A stretch of DNA of 64,000 nt from Actinomycetota bacterium (lineage in GTDB: Bacteria; Actinomycetota; Actinomycetes; S36-B12; UBA5976): assembly GCA_026392515.1 (NCBI GenBank), contig JAPLBY010000033.1:1-64000 (forward strand). Reading direction: 5' to 3'. The position numbers and the translations under genes were made by a program. This document shows, piece by piece, positions 45,520-54,569 of this stretch (position 1 is the stretch's first letter; every line of letters starts with the position of its first letter). Below the pieces are notes generated by a model. It was given only the letters and a program-made list of their open reading frames with translations. It made no database searches and was not told the DNA's origin.

Positions 45520-46725
45520 ATGCCACGCCCCCTAGAAGGAATTACAGTTCTCTCCCTTGAGCAATTCGGAGCGGGACCTTTTGGCACTGTCCATCTTGCA
45601 GATCTTGGGGCTCGCATTATCAAGATTGAAGATCCAAGTTCCGGTGGTGATGTCGGCAGGTACGTTCCGCCTTACGCACACGAAGAAGATTCTCTATTCT
45701 TTGAGGCTTTCAATCGCAATAAGGAATCAATCTCATTAGATCTTTCATCCCCAGCTGGCCGGGCAACTTTTGAGGATTTAGTAAAACAAAGCGATGCTGT
45801 CTACTCAAACTTGCGCGGTGACGTTCCAGCGAAACTGAAAATCACTTACGAAGACCTAAAACATCTAAATCCCGCAATTGTCTGCTGTTCGCTAAGTGGC
45901 TTTGGCATGAGTGGTCCGCGTTCAAAAGAACCGGGCTATGACTACATGCTGCAGGGACTCGCTGGCTGGATGTCCTTAACTGGGGAACCTGATGGTCCCC
46001 CAACCAAGAGTGGACTTTCCTTGGTTGATTTCTCTGGCGGCTTCGTTGCAGCGCTTGCGCTCGTCAGCGGTATTCACGCAGCCAGGCGTGACGGTGTTGG
46101 CATGGACTGCGATGTATCGCTCTATGACACTGCGCTTTCAATGACTAGCTACATCGGAGCTTGGCATTTATCAGGTGGCCACGAACCAATCCGTCACTCG
46201 CATTCTGCGCATCCTTCGTTAGTGCCATTCCAGGTTTTCCAGACTAAGGACTACTGGATCGTTATCGGTTGTGCCAAGGAAAAGTTCTATGAGCGCCTGT
46301 GCGAAGTTATTAAGCGTCCGGACCTGGCTACTAATCCAGATTTCGCTAACTTCACGGTCCGTTATGAAAATCGTGATGCTTTGGTTTCGCAACTTGATGA
46401 CATTTTCAAGACTCGAACTACGGCAGAGTGGCTAGCAGATTTAGTCCCAGCCGGCGTACCAAGCGCGCCCGTGAACACTATCGAACAAGCATTCAAAGAA
46501 GAGCACACAATTGCTCGCGAGATGATTGCCCACAGTGAGCATGAATACTTTGGCAAACTTCGCACGCCAGCATCGCCAGTTAACGTTGGACCAAAGCGTC
46601 AGACATATCAACGCGCTCCAAAGCGCGGCGAGCACACTATTTCAGTTCTAAAAGAACTGCTGGACTTAACTGACGAACAAATCAAAGCGCTTGAGGCAAC
46701 CGGAGCTTTCGGAGAAGTCAAGTGA
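45520..46725 (+). CDS. Class III (CaiB/BaiF) CoA transferase, copy 1
   Basis: A 401-residue formyl-CoA transferase-type enzyme. Motifs include LEQFGAGPFGTVHLADLGARIIKIED, the FNRNKESISLDL block, SGFGMSGP and the catalytic Asp in LSLVDFSGG. It moves CoA between carboxylic acids. Substrates are unknown; company with acd2 and MmgE/PrpD suggests activation of an organic acid. It overlaps the methyltransferase gene by 4 nt. Confidence 0.9.
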   Translation: MPRPLEGITVLSLEQFGAGPFGTVHLADLGARIIKIEDPSSGGDVGRYVPPYAHEEDSLFFEAFNRNKESISLDLSSPAGRATFEDLVKQSDAVYSNLRGDVPAKLKITYEDLKHLNPAIVCCSLSGFGMSGPRSKEPGYDYMLQGLAGWMSLTGEPDGPPTKSGLSLVDFSGGFVAALALVSGIHAARRDGVGMDCDVSLYDTALSMTSYIGAWHLSGGHEPIRHSHSAHPSLVPFQVFQTKDYWIVIGCAKEKFYERLCEVIKRPDLATNPDFANFTVRYENRDALVSQLDDIFKTRTTAEWLADLVPAGVPSAPVNTIEQAFKEEHTIAREMIAHSEHEYFGKLRTPASPVNVGPKRQTYQRAPKRGEHTISVLKELLDLTDEQIKALEATGAFGEVK

Positions 46726-47438
46726 AAGCCTGGGATGGCGTCGCCTATGACGCACTACCGCTACCCCACGAGCAATGGGGAATTAGAACCATTGAAGCGC
46801 TGAACCTGCAGCCCAACGAGACCTTACTTGATGCTGGTTGTGGAACTGGACGAGATGCTCAGTTAGCTCTAGCGCAACTTTCAAATGGCAACTTGGTTTG
46901 CGTTGATCAAAGCACCACCATGCTGGACCAATGCCGAACCAGATTTGGTGATGATTCTCGCGTGCAAATCTTGGAAGGTGATTTAGATCAAGCGCTTCCT
47001 GTCGAGGTCGAAAGCGTTGATGCGATCATGTCAGTTGCTGCTCTTCATTGGCTGGCTCATCACAACAACGTTTGGCAACATTTCTTTAAGGGCCTAAAGC
47101 CTGGCGGTCGTATCGCAACTGATTGTGGCGGGTTTGGAAACTTAGAAAAGACCTTGGCTTTAGTGCCACAAATTGATCCAAACATTAAGTTTCCTAATTG
47201 GTACTACGCAAATGTGTCTGATACTGAGGCGCTACTTAAAGCAGCTGGATTTGTTGACATCGAAGTAAGTCTTCGTCCGCATCCAACACCACTTCCAGAT
47301 AAGGAAACTCTGGCAACATACTTAAAGACTTTGGTATTCCGGGAATGGAATGATGACCAGATTGCCAAGATGTCAGAATTGCTAACTGATAACACGCTTG
47401 ACTATGTCCGGCTTGAAGTTCGCGCCCGCAAGGCTTAA
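46722..47438 (+). CDS. SAM-dependent methyltransferase (trans-aconitate methyltransferase-like)
   Basis: A 238-residue class I methyltransferase. Motif I is LLDAGCGTGRDAQLAL, followed by VCVDQSTTMLDQC and the AALHWLAHHNNVW stretch that recalls the Tam family (trans-aconitate 2-methyltransferase). LKPGGRIATDCGG is the post-III motif. Neighbouring MmgE/PrpD and CoA transferase genes fit a carboxylate substrate, but the resemblance to Tam is only moderate and the true acceptor is unknown. Confidence 0.78.
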   Translation: MKAWDGVAYDALPLPHEQWGIRTIEALNLQPNETLLDAGCGTGRDAQLALAQLSNGNLVCVDQSTTMLDQCRTRFGDDSRVQILEGDLDQALPVEVESVDAIMSVAALHWLAHHNNVWQHFFKGLKPGGRIATDCGGFGNLEKTLALVPQIDPNIKFPNWYYANVSDTEALLKAAGFVDIEVSLRPHPTPLPDKETLATYLKTLVFREWNDDQIAKMSELLTDNTLDYVRLEVRARKA

Positions 47439-47447
47439 GTGAATTAA

Positions 47448-48824
47448 GTGATCGAGAGTGAACTTAAGATTGGCGTCCTTTCTCGGCGGGCACCGATCGG
47501 TAACGCTGCAGATTTAACTGCAACCCTTGAGCATGTTGGTGGCTTGACCAGAGTTCTACCTGCACTTGCCGAATTTGCCAACATCGATTGGACAGCCCTA
47601 ACTACCCAAAGCCAAGTAGGGCTGCCTCGGTATTACTCATTTTCCGAAATCTCAAATCAGGTTTATCAACACGACATCAACATATTTCTAGCTGAAATCG
47701 ATTCCAAGGAATTGGATCTGAGCGATTGGTTTTGTGCGCACTATATATGGCCATTGCTACATGGCCTCCCAATCCCCGAGCTTGCCGATGCGGAACTAAG
47801 CGAGCGTTTAAACGCCGTCCGAAGTACCAGTCAAGCGTTGGCAGCTGAATCTGTCGATGTCGATAATCACGGCTACCTTGTTAATGATTTCCAACTCTCC
47901 CAAGTCCCAGTAGCCCTACGAGAACTTGAACCAAGTAAGCAAATTTCATTCTTTCTCCACACGCCTTGGCCAAAATCAGTTCCAAGCAGCAACATTGCCA
48001 CCAATATTCTGGAATTCTTGGCCTCTGGAATGTTGGCTGCAGATGTAATTCAATTTCAAACTCAAAAAGATTTGCGAGCATTTGAAAACTTTGTCATTAC
48101 ACACCTGCCATTGGAGCTGGAGGACGTGAAACTGGAAGTTAATCCAGTGTCAGTAAATGTTCAACAATTGAATCTGCAGTCTTTGAACACAGAAGACTTG
48201 TTAAATCTTCGTGAGGACGAAATCAGCTATGTGCACATTGCTCGAAGTGATCCAATAAAGAACACGCTGGCAAGTATCAATGCGTTTACTGAGCTTGCAC
48301 GGGACTTCAAGGATTCTGCGCCCCGCAGTTACCTGGACCTATACATCGTGCCTTCTCGACAACAATGGCCAATGTATCAAGTGCTACTTTCTGAGATCGT
48401 AAAAACAGTCGAGCAATGCAACTCAAAACTTTCTTCACTTAACTACGCTCCAATCCGACTCCACATTGGCAATGACTACCAACGAGCCAGTCAGGCACTT
48501 ACTCGTTATAACTTCTTGATTGCTTGCTCGGTAGCCGATGGTCTCAATCTGGTAGTCAAAGAGGGTGCGATCCTGAATGATCGAAATGGAGCCATCGTAA
48601 GCACCAAAAACGTTGGTGCCATTGCTGAGCTTGGAAACTTCTGCATCGTTGCTAAGGAGGCGACTGCAATAGGAATAATTGAATCCCTAAGAGAAGCGCG
48701 TAACCTAAGTTCTGAATCGCGTAGAAATATGTCAGCCGAGCTTAAGCGGCATATCCAAGAATTTGATTCGAGCAACTGGGCCCAAAACGCTGTTGCGAAC
48801 TTTAAGGTTTTAGAAAAAGTTTAG
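47448..48824 (+). CDS. Divergent GT20 (OtsA-like) glycosyltransferase
   Basis: A 458-residue protein related to trehalose-6-phosphate synthase. Shared points are GGL at 31-33, NDFQLSQVP (146-154; OtsA has HDYHLxLxP), FFLHTPWPKS (168-177), a phosphate-binding RSDPIK (266-271; OtsA RLDYSKG) and DGLNLVVKE (364-372). The acceptor loop differs from OtsA, and no otsB phosphatase is nearby. It ends the plus-strand operon 3 nt before the converging ABC ATPase. A donor sugar nucleotide and an acceptor other than glucose-6-phosphate are likely. Confidence 0.7.
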   Translation: MIESELKIGVLSRRAPIGNAADLTATLEHVGGLTRVLPALAEFANIDWTALTTQSQVGLPRYYSFSEISNQVYQHDINIFLAEIDSKELDLSDWFCAHYIWPLLHGLPIPELADAELSERLNAVRSTSQALAAESVDVDNHGYLVNDFQLSQVPVALRELEPSKQISFFLHTPWPKSVPSSNIATNILEFLASGMLAADVIQFQTQKDLRAFENFVITHLPLELEDVKLEVNPVSVNVQQLNLQSLNTEDLLNLREDEISYVHIARSDPIKNTLASINAFTELARDFKDSAPRSYLDLYIVPSRQQWPMYQVLLSEIVKTVEQCNSKLSSLNYAPIRLHIGNDYQRASQALTRYNFLIACSVADGLNLVVKEGAILNDRNGAIVSTKNVGAIAELGNFCIVAKEATAIGIIESLREARNLSSESRRNMSAELKRHIQEFDSSNWAQNAVANFKVLEKV

Positions 48825-48827
48825 AAA

Positions 48828-51047
48828 TCAAGACTTTTCAGGCTGCAGGCTCACATCAGTGATGTGGACGCCGTTTACATCAACCACATTCTGATCCATG
48901 TTCAGCAAAGCAAACTTCAGACGATCGATGTCAGAAAGATTTCCTTTGTTACGAGTGCGAACATCAAGTTCAATAGTTACGCGCAAATCTTGTGCTTGAC
49001 CTACTGTTACTCCGGCTGCCTTTGCCATCTTGTCCGCAACAATTGACGTGATTTCGCCGCGGGCAACCATTGCTGCCAATGATGCAGCTAGCTCAACCTT
49101 CCACTTGTCGGCATCCTTTGGACCCAAGTAAACCGGTTCGTTGTTTCCAACGTAATGCGGACGCCAGACGAAGAAGGAACTTAGCTCACCAGTTGGAACC
49201 AAGGTGAACTCACGTTCCACCTTGACTCGGCGTGGACCTGGGTAAGGCATTGGAGTGTTCTGTACACCAATTGTGTGTGGGAACCAGCGGAATTCGCGCT
49301 TAACGAATCCAACTGAATGTGGCGACCAAACAAATGTGGATGGCTGCTTTTCGTACTGAACAGCCGGCGGTGCTGGAGTTGGCCATTCAACTTCAGTCTT
49401 GTAGCCAATCTTGTGTGGCGACCAGGTGTAGTTTCGGGTGACGTGAAGATAAGGACCCTTAAGGCCATTCATGTGAGGACGCCAGACGAAGCCGCGCTTG
49501 ATGCCGCCGCCCTTACGAGTTCCTAGGTAACTTAGTTCAACAATCTTTTCGGGTGTTAACTCTCGGCCTGTTAGTTCTGCAACAACCTTACCTTCAGCAA
49601 AGATGAGTACCCGGTTGCAAATATTCGCCAAGTCTTCATGTTCTGCAGAAGCAACGATTACGCCAGCACCAGCACGAGCGGCATCGGCAATCTTTTCAAA
49701 GATCGCAGCCTTGCTACCTACGTCAACGCCTTGAGTTGGTTCGTGCAACAAAAGTACATCTGGCTTAATCTGAATCCACTTAGCCAGCAAAGCTTTCTGC
49801 TGATTTCCACCGGAAAGTTTACGTAACTCGATGCCTGGAACCGGCGGCTTAACATCAAAGCGACGAAGTAACTCGCCTACATCTTTCTTCAACTTATTCT
49901 TACGAAGACGTCCTGTTGTGAAGTATTTGCCAAGTACCGGCATACCCACGTTGTCAGTAAGAGTTGCAAGTAGAACTCCACTTGCTCCAGTGCGGTCCCC
50001 AGGAAGTAGGGCAACTCCAGCGTCAACTGCCTTACGTGGATTTAAATCCTCTTTTTCATACTTCTTACTCTTGATTGTTATCGTGCCATCGGTGTGTTCA
50101 AGCGCGCCGAATAGCGCGTAAGGAACTTGATCGTGACCTGCGCCCATAAGGCCAGTCATACCAAGTACTTCACCGCGGCGAAGTGTGATGTTTAGTTTTG
50201 GAATTGTGCCAGCGGCCATGTTCTTTGTCTGCAGCACAACTTCCTTGGAGGGAGTTGGAACATGGTCTGGGTAGAACGCATTCATTGATTGACCAAGAAT
50301 CATGGCTACCAAATCTGCTTCTTTGGTTTCCTTGGTATTAACCGTGGCAACCTTGCGGCCATCGCGCAGAACCGAGATTCGATCAGTTAAGTTCAAGATT
50401 TCATCGGTACGGTGACTGATGAAAACTACGCCAGTTCCCTGTCGAGTTACTTTCTTGACCGCATCGAAAAGCTTGTCGACTGATTCACTAGGCAGATAAG
50501 CGGTTGGCTCATCGAGAACTAGAACGTGACCCTCAGGGTTGGTCGCAATTTCGCGAATCGCGCGCGCGATGGCAACAATTGCCCGGTCAACTGGAGGAAG
50601 GGCTCCAACTGGAGTTAATGGATCCCACTTCAACCCAAACTGCGAAAGCTGATAGGCAACTGCACTTTTTTCGTCAGCCCATGGAATCTTAGAAAGGCCA
50701 CCGCGTCGCCAAGTACCAAGACGCAAGTTTTCCAAAATGCTAAATGCTGGAACCAAACCTAAGTCTTGGTGAACGAAAACCATGCCAAGTTGCGCAGCAT
50801 CGCTGCCACGTAGCGGTAGTTCAATATTTTCGCCGCGTAAAACTAATTTGGTTCCGCGGTCAGGCTCATGGAAGCCACTTAAAACTTTGATGAGTGTTGA
50901 TTTACCGGAACCATTGCGACCTACCAGGCCATGAATTTCTCCGGGACGTACGTCGAAATCAACATTGGAAAGCGCTTTGGTCGGTCCAAAAGTTTTGGAC
51001 AGATTTGTGAACTCAAGGACTGGGCTTACGCCAGTATCTTCAGCCAC
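48828..51047 (-). CDS. Sugar-type ABC transporter ATP-binding protein with novel C-terminal WxPHxxG extension
   Basis: A 739-residue ATPase; RbsA/MglA relatives are about 500. Residues 1-255 and 270-510 are tandem ABC domains. Domain 1 has Walker A LVGRNGSGKST (42-52), Q-loop VHQDLGL and Walker B LVLDEPTAYLP (176-186). Domain 2 has the degenerate P-loop GLMGAG typical of this family, signature LSGGNQQKALLAKW (411-424) and LLLHEPTQGVDVG. Residues 517-739 are extra: five W-x-P-H-x-x-G repeats, then about 90 residues without a recognised domain. The GTG start follows AGGAGA. It is the last gene after permease and binding protein. Confidence 0.88.
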   Translation of the reverse strand: MAEDTGVSPVLEFTNLSKTFGPTKALSNVDFDVRPGEIHGLVGRNGSGKSTLIKVLSGFHEPDRGTKLVLRGENIELPLRGSDAAQLGMVFVHQDLGLVPAFSILENLRLGTWRRGGLSKIPWADEKSAVAYQLSQFGLKWDPLTPVGALPPVDRAIVAIARAIREIATNPEGHVLVLDEPTAYLPSESVDKLFDAVKKVTRQGTGVVFISHRTDEILNLTDRISVLRDGRKVATVNTKETKEADLVAMILGQSMNAFYPDHVPTPSKEVVLQTKNMAAGTIPKLNITLRRGEVLGMTGLMGAGHDQVPYALFGALEHTDGTITIKSKKYEKEDLNPRKAVDAGVALLPGDRTGASGVLLATLTDNVGMPVLGKYFTTGRLRKNKLKKDVGELLRRFDVKPPVPGIELRKLSGGNQQKALLAKWIQIKPDVLLLHEPTQGVDVGSKAAIFEKIADAARAGAGVIVASAEHEDLANICNRVLIFAEGKVVAELTGRELTPEKIVELSYLGTRKGGGIKRGFVWRPHMNGLKGPYLHVTRNYTWSPHKIGYKTEVEWPTPAPPAVQYEKQPSTFVWSPHSVGFVKREFRWFPHTIGVQNTPMPYPGPRRVKVEREFTLVPTGELSSFFVWRPHYVGNNEPVYLGPKDADKWKVELAASLAAMVARGEITSIVADKMAKAAGVTVGQAQDLRVTIELDVRTRNKGNLSDIDRLKFALLNMDQNVVDVNGVHITDVSLQPEKS
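49146..49490 (-). repeat. Five WxPHxxG protein repeats in the ABC ATPase tail
   Basis: Repeat units at residues 520-528 FVWRPHMNG, 540-548 YTWSPHKIG, 572-580 FVWSPHSVG, 586-594 FRWFPHTIG and 626-634 FVWRPHYVG of the ATPase. Spacings are 20, 32, 14 and 40 residues. Each is aromatic-x-Trp-x-Pro-His-x-x-Gly. The DNA copies are also alike but not identical (several read gacgccagac on the plus strand), so they look like old internal duplications. Confidence 0.85.
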
Positions 51048-51108
51048 TTTTATCTCCTACGCGATCAATTACTTTAAAGAATTTACACTTGCGGTCTTAA
51101 AGAAGAGT

Positions 51109-51146
51109 GTGACTGGTTGGAGTCATTTCTGACTCCAACCAGTCAC
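51109..51146 (-). promoter_or_regulatory. Long intercistronic stem-loop between binding-protein and ATPase genes
   Basis: A perfect 17-bp stem with a 4-nt loop, 10 nt after the binding-protein stop. No T-run follows on the transcribed strand. Such hairpins protect upstream mRNA from 3' decay or partly stop transcription, giving more binding protein than ATPase. Confidence 0.7.
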
Positions 51147-51155
51147 AACTAATTA

Positions 51156-52307
51156 CTAGCTAGCGGTCCAGAACTTTGCGAATTCTGCTGCAAAGTCAAT
51201 GCCGTACCAGTTAACAGAATTTTCTACAGAAGTATCGATTGAACCAATGTTGGATTCATCGAATACCTTGCAGGTGATTCCGTAGTTGTCTGGAACTGCA
51301 TTACCAGTTAGCAGGCGTAGGCCAGCGTCAACTGTTGCGTATGAGAACCAGTCATTTGGACAACCGACGTCCATCTTTACTGAACTTGTACCGATACCAG
51401 CTGCAACTGCAGGAGTCATGTTGAATGACGACTGAATTGCGGCTGAACCTGCTGCGTCAAGACCAGCGCCAGTAGCGATAGTCATGCCGTCGTAGATTGG
51501 CATCAAGTGAGTGATAGTTGCATCTGCAGTAACTGCGTTCTTTGCAACACCATCAAGTGTTCCATCGAACCAAGTTGCAAGCGGAGCATCCTGGTAGTCA
51601 ACCTTGGCGTCTGGGCAAACTTCTGCCACACGGTCCTTGATTGTCTGAATCATGATTGGGCTGGAGGCTTGGCCTTCAGAACCCCACACAACAGCGTTAC
51701 CAGCACCAGCACCAGTTACACAGAACCAGTCAGCCATCAAGCTAGCTGCAAGTGTGTAATCGAATGATGGATCTGCAGCAATACCAGCAGCTACTGCAAC
51801 ACCTGGGGCTGCAGTCTGGTTGGTTGTCATTACTGGAATGTCACCCAAATCAGTTAGCGGAATAAGAGCTGCTGGAACTGCGTTGGTGATGATTAGATCA
51901 ACCTTGTCAGTTACTGCCTGTGCGAAGAACTTAGGAAGTGGATCGATAACGCCACCTGCATCGCTCTTCTGAGTAACAGTTACACCCTGGCTTTCTAGGC
52001 CAGCTGCAATTGTGTCTGTCCACTGCTTTAGAACTGGAATCTGGTCGTTGATCGAAATCATCGCAACCTTCTTGCCAGAAGCAGCTGAAGCATCAAACGC
52101 ATCGCCTGGGTATGCAAATGTCAAAGAAGCAGCAAGTGCAGCATCGTATGATGCCTTCGCTGTTGCTAAGCCATCGGCAGCCGCAGGTGCGCTAGCAGCC
52201 TCGGTAGGTGCTGCTTCTTCAGACGAGCTTGAGCAACCGCTCAAAACTAGTCCAGCAGCAAGTGCGGCGGCTACGAAGCCGAAACGCATTTTCTTTTGTG
52301 CTTGCAT
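51156..52307 (-). CDS. ABC transporter periplasmic-type substrate-binding lipoprotein (sugar-binding fold)
   Basis: A 383-residue lipoprotein: signal peptide KMRFGFVAAALAAGLVLSGC with lipobox LSGC, then a low-complexity Ser/Ala/Glu linker (about 25-50) and a type I periplasmic-binding domain (KVAMISINDQIPVLKQWTDT; VDLIITNAVPAALIPL). The fold matches RbsB-like proteins for sugars and nucleoside-like ligands. The ligand is not readable. The operator upstream of the operon suggests the substrate of the GntR island. Confidence 0.88.
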   Translation of the reverse strand: MQAQKKMRFGFVAAALAAGLVLSGCSSSSEEAAPTEAASAPAAADGLATAKASYDAALAASLTFAYPGDAFDASAASGKKVAMISINDQIPVLKQWTDTIAAGLESQGVTVTQKSDAGGVIDPLPKFFAQAVTDKVDLIITNAVPAALIPLTDLGDIPVMTTNQTAAPGVAVAAGIAADPSFDYTLAASLMADWFCVTGAGAGNAVVWGSEGQASSPIMIQTIKDRVAEVCPDAKVDYQDAPLATWFDGTLDGVAKNAVTADATITHLMPIYDGMTIATGAGLDAAGSAAIQSSFNMTPAVAAGIGTSSVKMDVGCPNDWFSYATVDAGLRLLTGNAVPDNYGITCKVFDESNIGSIDTSVENSVNWYGIDFAAEFAKFWTAS

Positions 52308-52334
52308 TAGACGTACCTTTCCCGTTGTTTTGAT

Positions 52335-53360
52335 TCAGTCACTCGACCGCGACCGAAGGTTGGATGCCACCGTGGCTACGAGCACGCCAATAACAAGCGC
52401 GAGTCCGTAGAACACATCTGTAATCCAAACCTCGAAGCCCTTGAGCTGTAAGCCCGTGATTCCGGTTTCGAGGAAATATACAGCTACAACTGTGCCCCAG
52501 ACGTTGAAGCGTCCTGGCCTAATTGCAGTTGAACCTAGGAATGCTGCTGCGAACGCAGGCAACACATATGATTTGCCGATGCTGGATTGTGCAGCACCTG
52601 CAGTTGTTAAAACCATGGCGCCAGCAAGAGCTGCCAAAGTTGAGCACGCAATCAAGGAGTAATAGCGGTATGCGTTTGTCCGAATACCAGCAAGGCGAGC
52701 AACTTCACGTCCCTGACCGACAAAGTAAAGCTGTCGTCCAATTGGAGTGTGTTCCAGGATGTACCAAGCAATGAAGGCTAAAATCAGCATGAACCAGAAA
52801 GCTGCGTAAAAACCAAAGATACGAGTCTTTACAAGCGCTACGAATGAGAAAGTTTGGACGCTTAAGGTTGTATTACCCGCGAGGCCACTGACTATGCCGC
52901 CGAGCGCCGTACCAGTTCCGAGCGTTACTACCAGCGATGGAATCTTGCCTTTAACACTGAGCAGACCATTGATAAATCCGAATGCAGCTGCAAAAACTAG
53001 TGCGATCAGAATTGCAATTGGTAGCGAGATCCCATGCACGGTTGCCAGCCAAGCTGGAATTGCAGCACCTAATGAAACGGCGCCGCCAATCGAAAGATCA
53101 AACTCACCGGCAGAAAGTGCGAACACCAAGCCAAGGGTTAACAAAACAGTTGCAGCTTTTTGATTTGCAATCGAAGTTACGTTTTGCCACGTTGGGAACA
53201 CTTCTGGAAGCAACAAACTGAAGACCGCAAAAAGCACGAACCAAGCAACCAAAATTGCATAAGCCTGAATCCGGTAGCTTGTTGAAACCGCAGCACTGGT
53301 GTTGTCCTTGCTGCCTTTACGTCGAAGGTTCAACCGACGTAACGAAACGGTTTGTGACAC
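52335..53360 (-). CDS. ABC transporter permease (RbsC-like)
   Basis: A 341-residue membrane permease with about ten hydrophobic segments. The conserved RbsC-type motif GEFDLSIGGAVSLGAAIPAWL is present, as are FINGLLSVKGKIPSLVVTLGTGTALGGIV and QSSIGKSYVLPAFAAAFLGSTA. It is the first gene of the operon (permease, binding protein, ATPase) and lies downstream of operator 3. Basic N-terminus inside. Confidence 0.92.
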   Translation of the reverse strand: MSQTVSLRRLNLRRKGSKDNTSAAVSTSYRIQAYAILVAWFVLFAVFSLLLPEVFPTWQNVTSIANQKAATVLLTLGLVFALSAGEFDLSIGGAVSLGAAIPAWLATVHGISLPIAILIALVFAAAFGFINGLLSVKGKIPSLVVTLGTGTALGGIVSGLAGNTTLSVQTFSFVALVKTRIFGFYAAFWFMLILAFIAWYILEHTPIGRQLYFVGQGREVARLAGIRTNAYRYYSLIACSTLAALAGAMVLTTAGAAQSSIGKSYVLPAFAAAFLGSTAIRPGRFNVWGTVVAVYFLETGITGLQLKGFEVWITDVFYGLALVIGVLVATVASNLRSRSSD

Positions 53361-53462
53361 TTAATCTCCTTATTGCCTCGGCTTAAATCATCCCAAGAAA
53401 CGGCTGCCGATGAGTGTAAGTCTGGGGGAAAAATGGCGCTAGCGCAGGACTAATCGGGAACT

Positions 53463-53472
53463 TTGCATACAA
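53463..53472. promoter_or_regulatory. GntR-type operator 3 (before the ABC operon)
   Basis: TTGCATACAA, 103 bp before the permease start, identical to operator 1. The surrounding 303-bp gap (53361-53663) holds only operators 3 and 4 and presumably two divergent promoters; I see no gene or RNA structure in it. Confidence 0.6.
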
Positions 53473-53603
53473 CATTCAGATAACGGTCTTTTCCAATTTC
53501 CCCCATAAAATCGGACTTTTCAGGGAATTGTGCTACTTTTTGGGCGCAATGGGGCAAATATCCGAACTCTATGGGCCTGCACAAATCGGGCATTGTTTCG
53601 AAT

Positions 53604-53613
53604 TTGTATACGA
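53604..53613. promoter_or_regulatory. GntR-type operator 4 (before the nitrilase gene)
   Basis: TTGTATACGA, one mismatch from the consensus, 51 bp before the nitrilase start, which follows a full AGGAGG ribosome site. Confidence 0.55.
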
Positions 53614-53663
53614 AGTAATGGAAAGTCCATTAGTTTGGGCACATATTCAATTCAGGAGGATCC

Positions 53664-54536
53664 GTGAAGGTTTCAGTAGTTCAGAGCGGCAATTGCACGC
53701 AAGATGTCTCAGAAAACGTGGCAATGTTGCTCGAATTATCCGAACAGGCAGCAAGTACAAATCCTGACTTAATTCTGTTGCCAGAGCTTGCCACTACTCC
53801 TTATTTTGCGGCTGGCGATAAAAGCCCGAAGTATCGCAACTGGGCTGAGCCTGTCGTTGGTGGAGCTTCAACTGCAGCTTTTGCAAAGTTCGCAAAAGAT
53901 CACAACACGGCCCTTGGTTTTGGCATGTACGAGATCGACAACGACGTTCGGTACAACTCGCTTGTGATTCTTAATCGCAACGGTGAAGTTGTGCATGGCA
54001 AAACTCACGACGGAAAAACTTACCCAGCGTTTCGCAAACTAACTGCGCCTTCGGTTCACATGCCAACACTTGATGTGCATGAAGATGAATACTGCACTGC
54101 TGGTCCCGGTCCAATGAATTTCGATATTGACGGAGTCTCAACCGGTGCCTTGATCTGTTACGACCGCGCTTTCTCCGAACCTTGGATGGCTAACCGCGCA
54201 CTTGGCGCCGATGTTGTTTTGCTTGCTGTGTCATCTTTGGGTTGGCGTGAATCTTTGTTCATTAATGACCTTCGACTTCGCGCCATGGAGATGGGCGTAT
54301 TTGTCATCGCTTCAAATCGTTCGGGCGAAGAAACTTGCGGTGGAAAAACTCACGACTTCTTCGGCCGGTCTTGTGTTATTGCTCCAACTGGTGAAGTTCT
54401 TGCTGAAGCTGGTGGTCACAACTACCCCGAAATCATTCATGCGGAACTCGACATGTCGTTACTTGCGCAGGCGCGCAAAGACTGGCCAGTTTGGAACGAT
54501 CGTCGTCCAGAAATCTATTCCTGGATGTACAAGTAA
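53664..54536 (+). CDS. Nitrilase-superfamily C-N hydrolase (N-carbamoyl amidase-like)
   Basis: A 290-residue carbon-nitrogen hydrolase. The triad is Glu41 (PELATTPYF), Lys113 (GKTHDG) and Cys165 (GALICYDRAFSEP). The ICYDRAFPE-type box and length resemble N-carbamoyl-amino-acid/putrescine amidases and beta-ureidopropionase. It is a single-gene unit with its own operator and could cleave a ureido or amide product of the RutA reaction. The true substrate is open. Confidence 0.88.
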   Translation: MKVSVVQSGNCTQDVSENVAMLLELSEQAASTNPDLILLPELATTPYFAAGDKSPKYRNWAEPVVGGASTAAFAKFAKDHNTALGFGMYEIDNDVRYNSLVILNRNGEVVHGKTHDGKTYPAFRKLTAPSVHMPTLDVHEDEYCTAGPGPMNFDIDGVSTGALICYDRAFSEPWMANRALGADVVLLAVSSLGWRESLFINDLRLRAMEMGVFVIASNRSGEETCGGKTHDFFGRSCVIAPTGEVLAEAGGHNYPEIIHAELDMSLLAQARKDWPVWNDRRPEIYSWMYK

Positions 54537-54569
54537 ATCTGGTTTGCTAGCAATCCCAGTAACTTCTAG

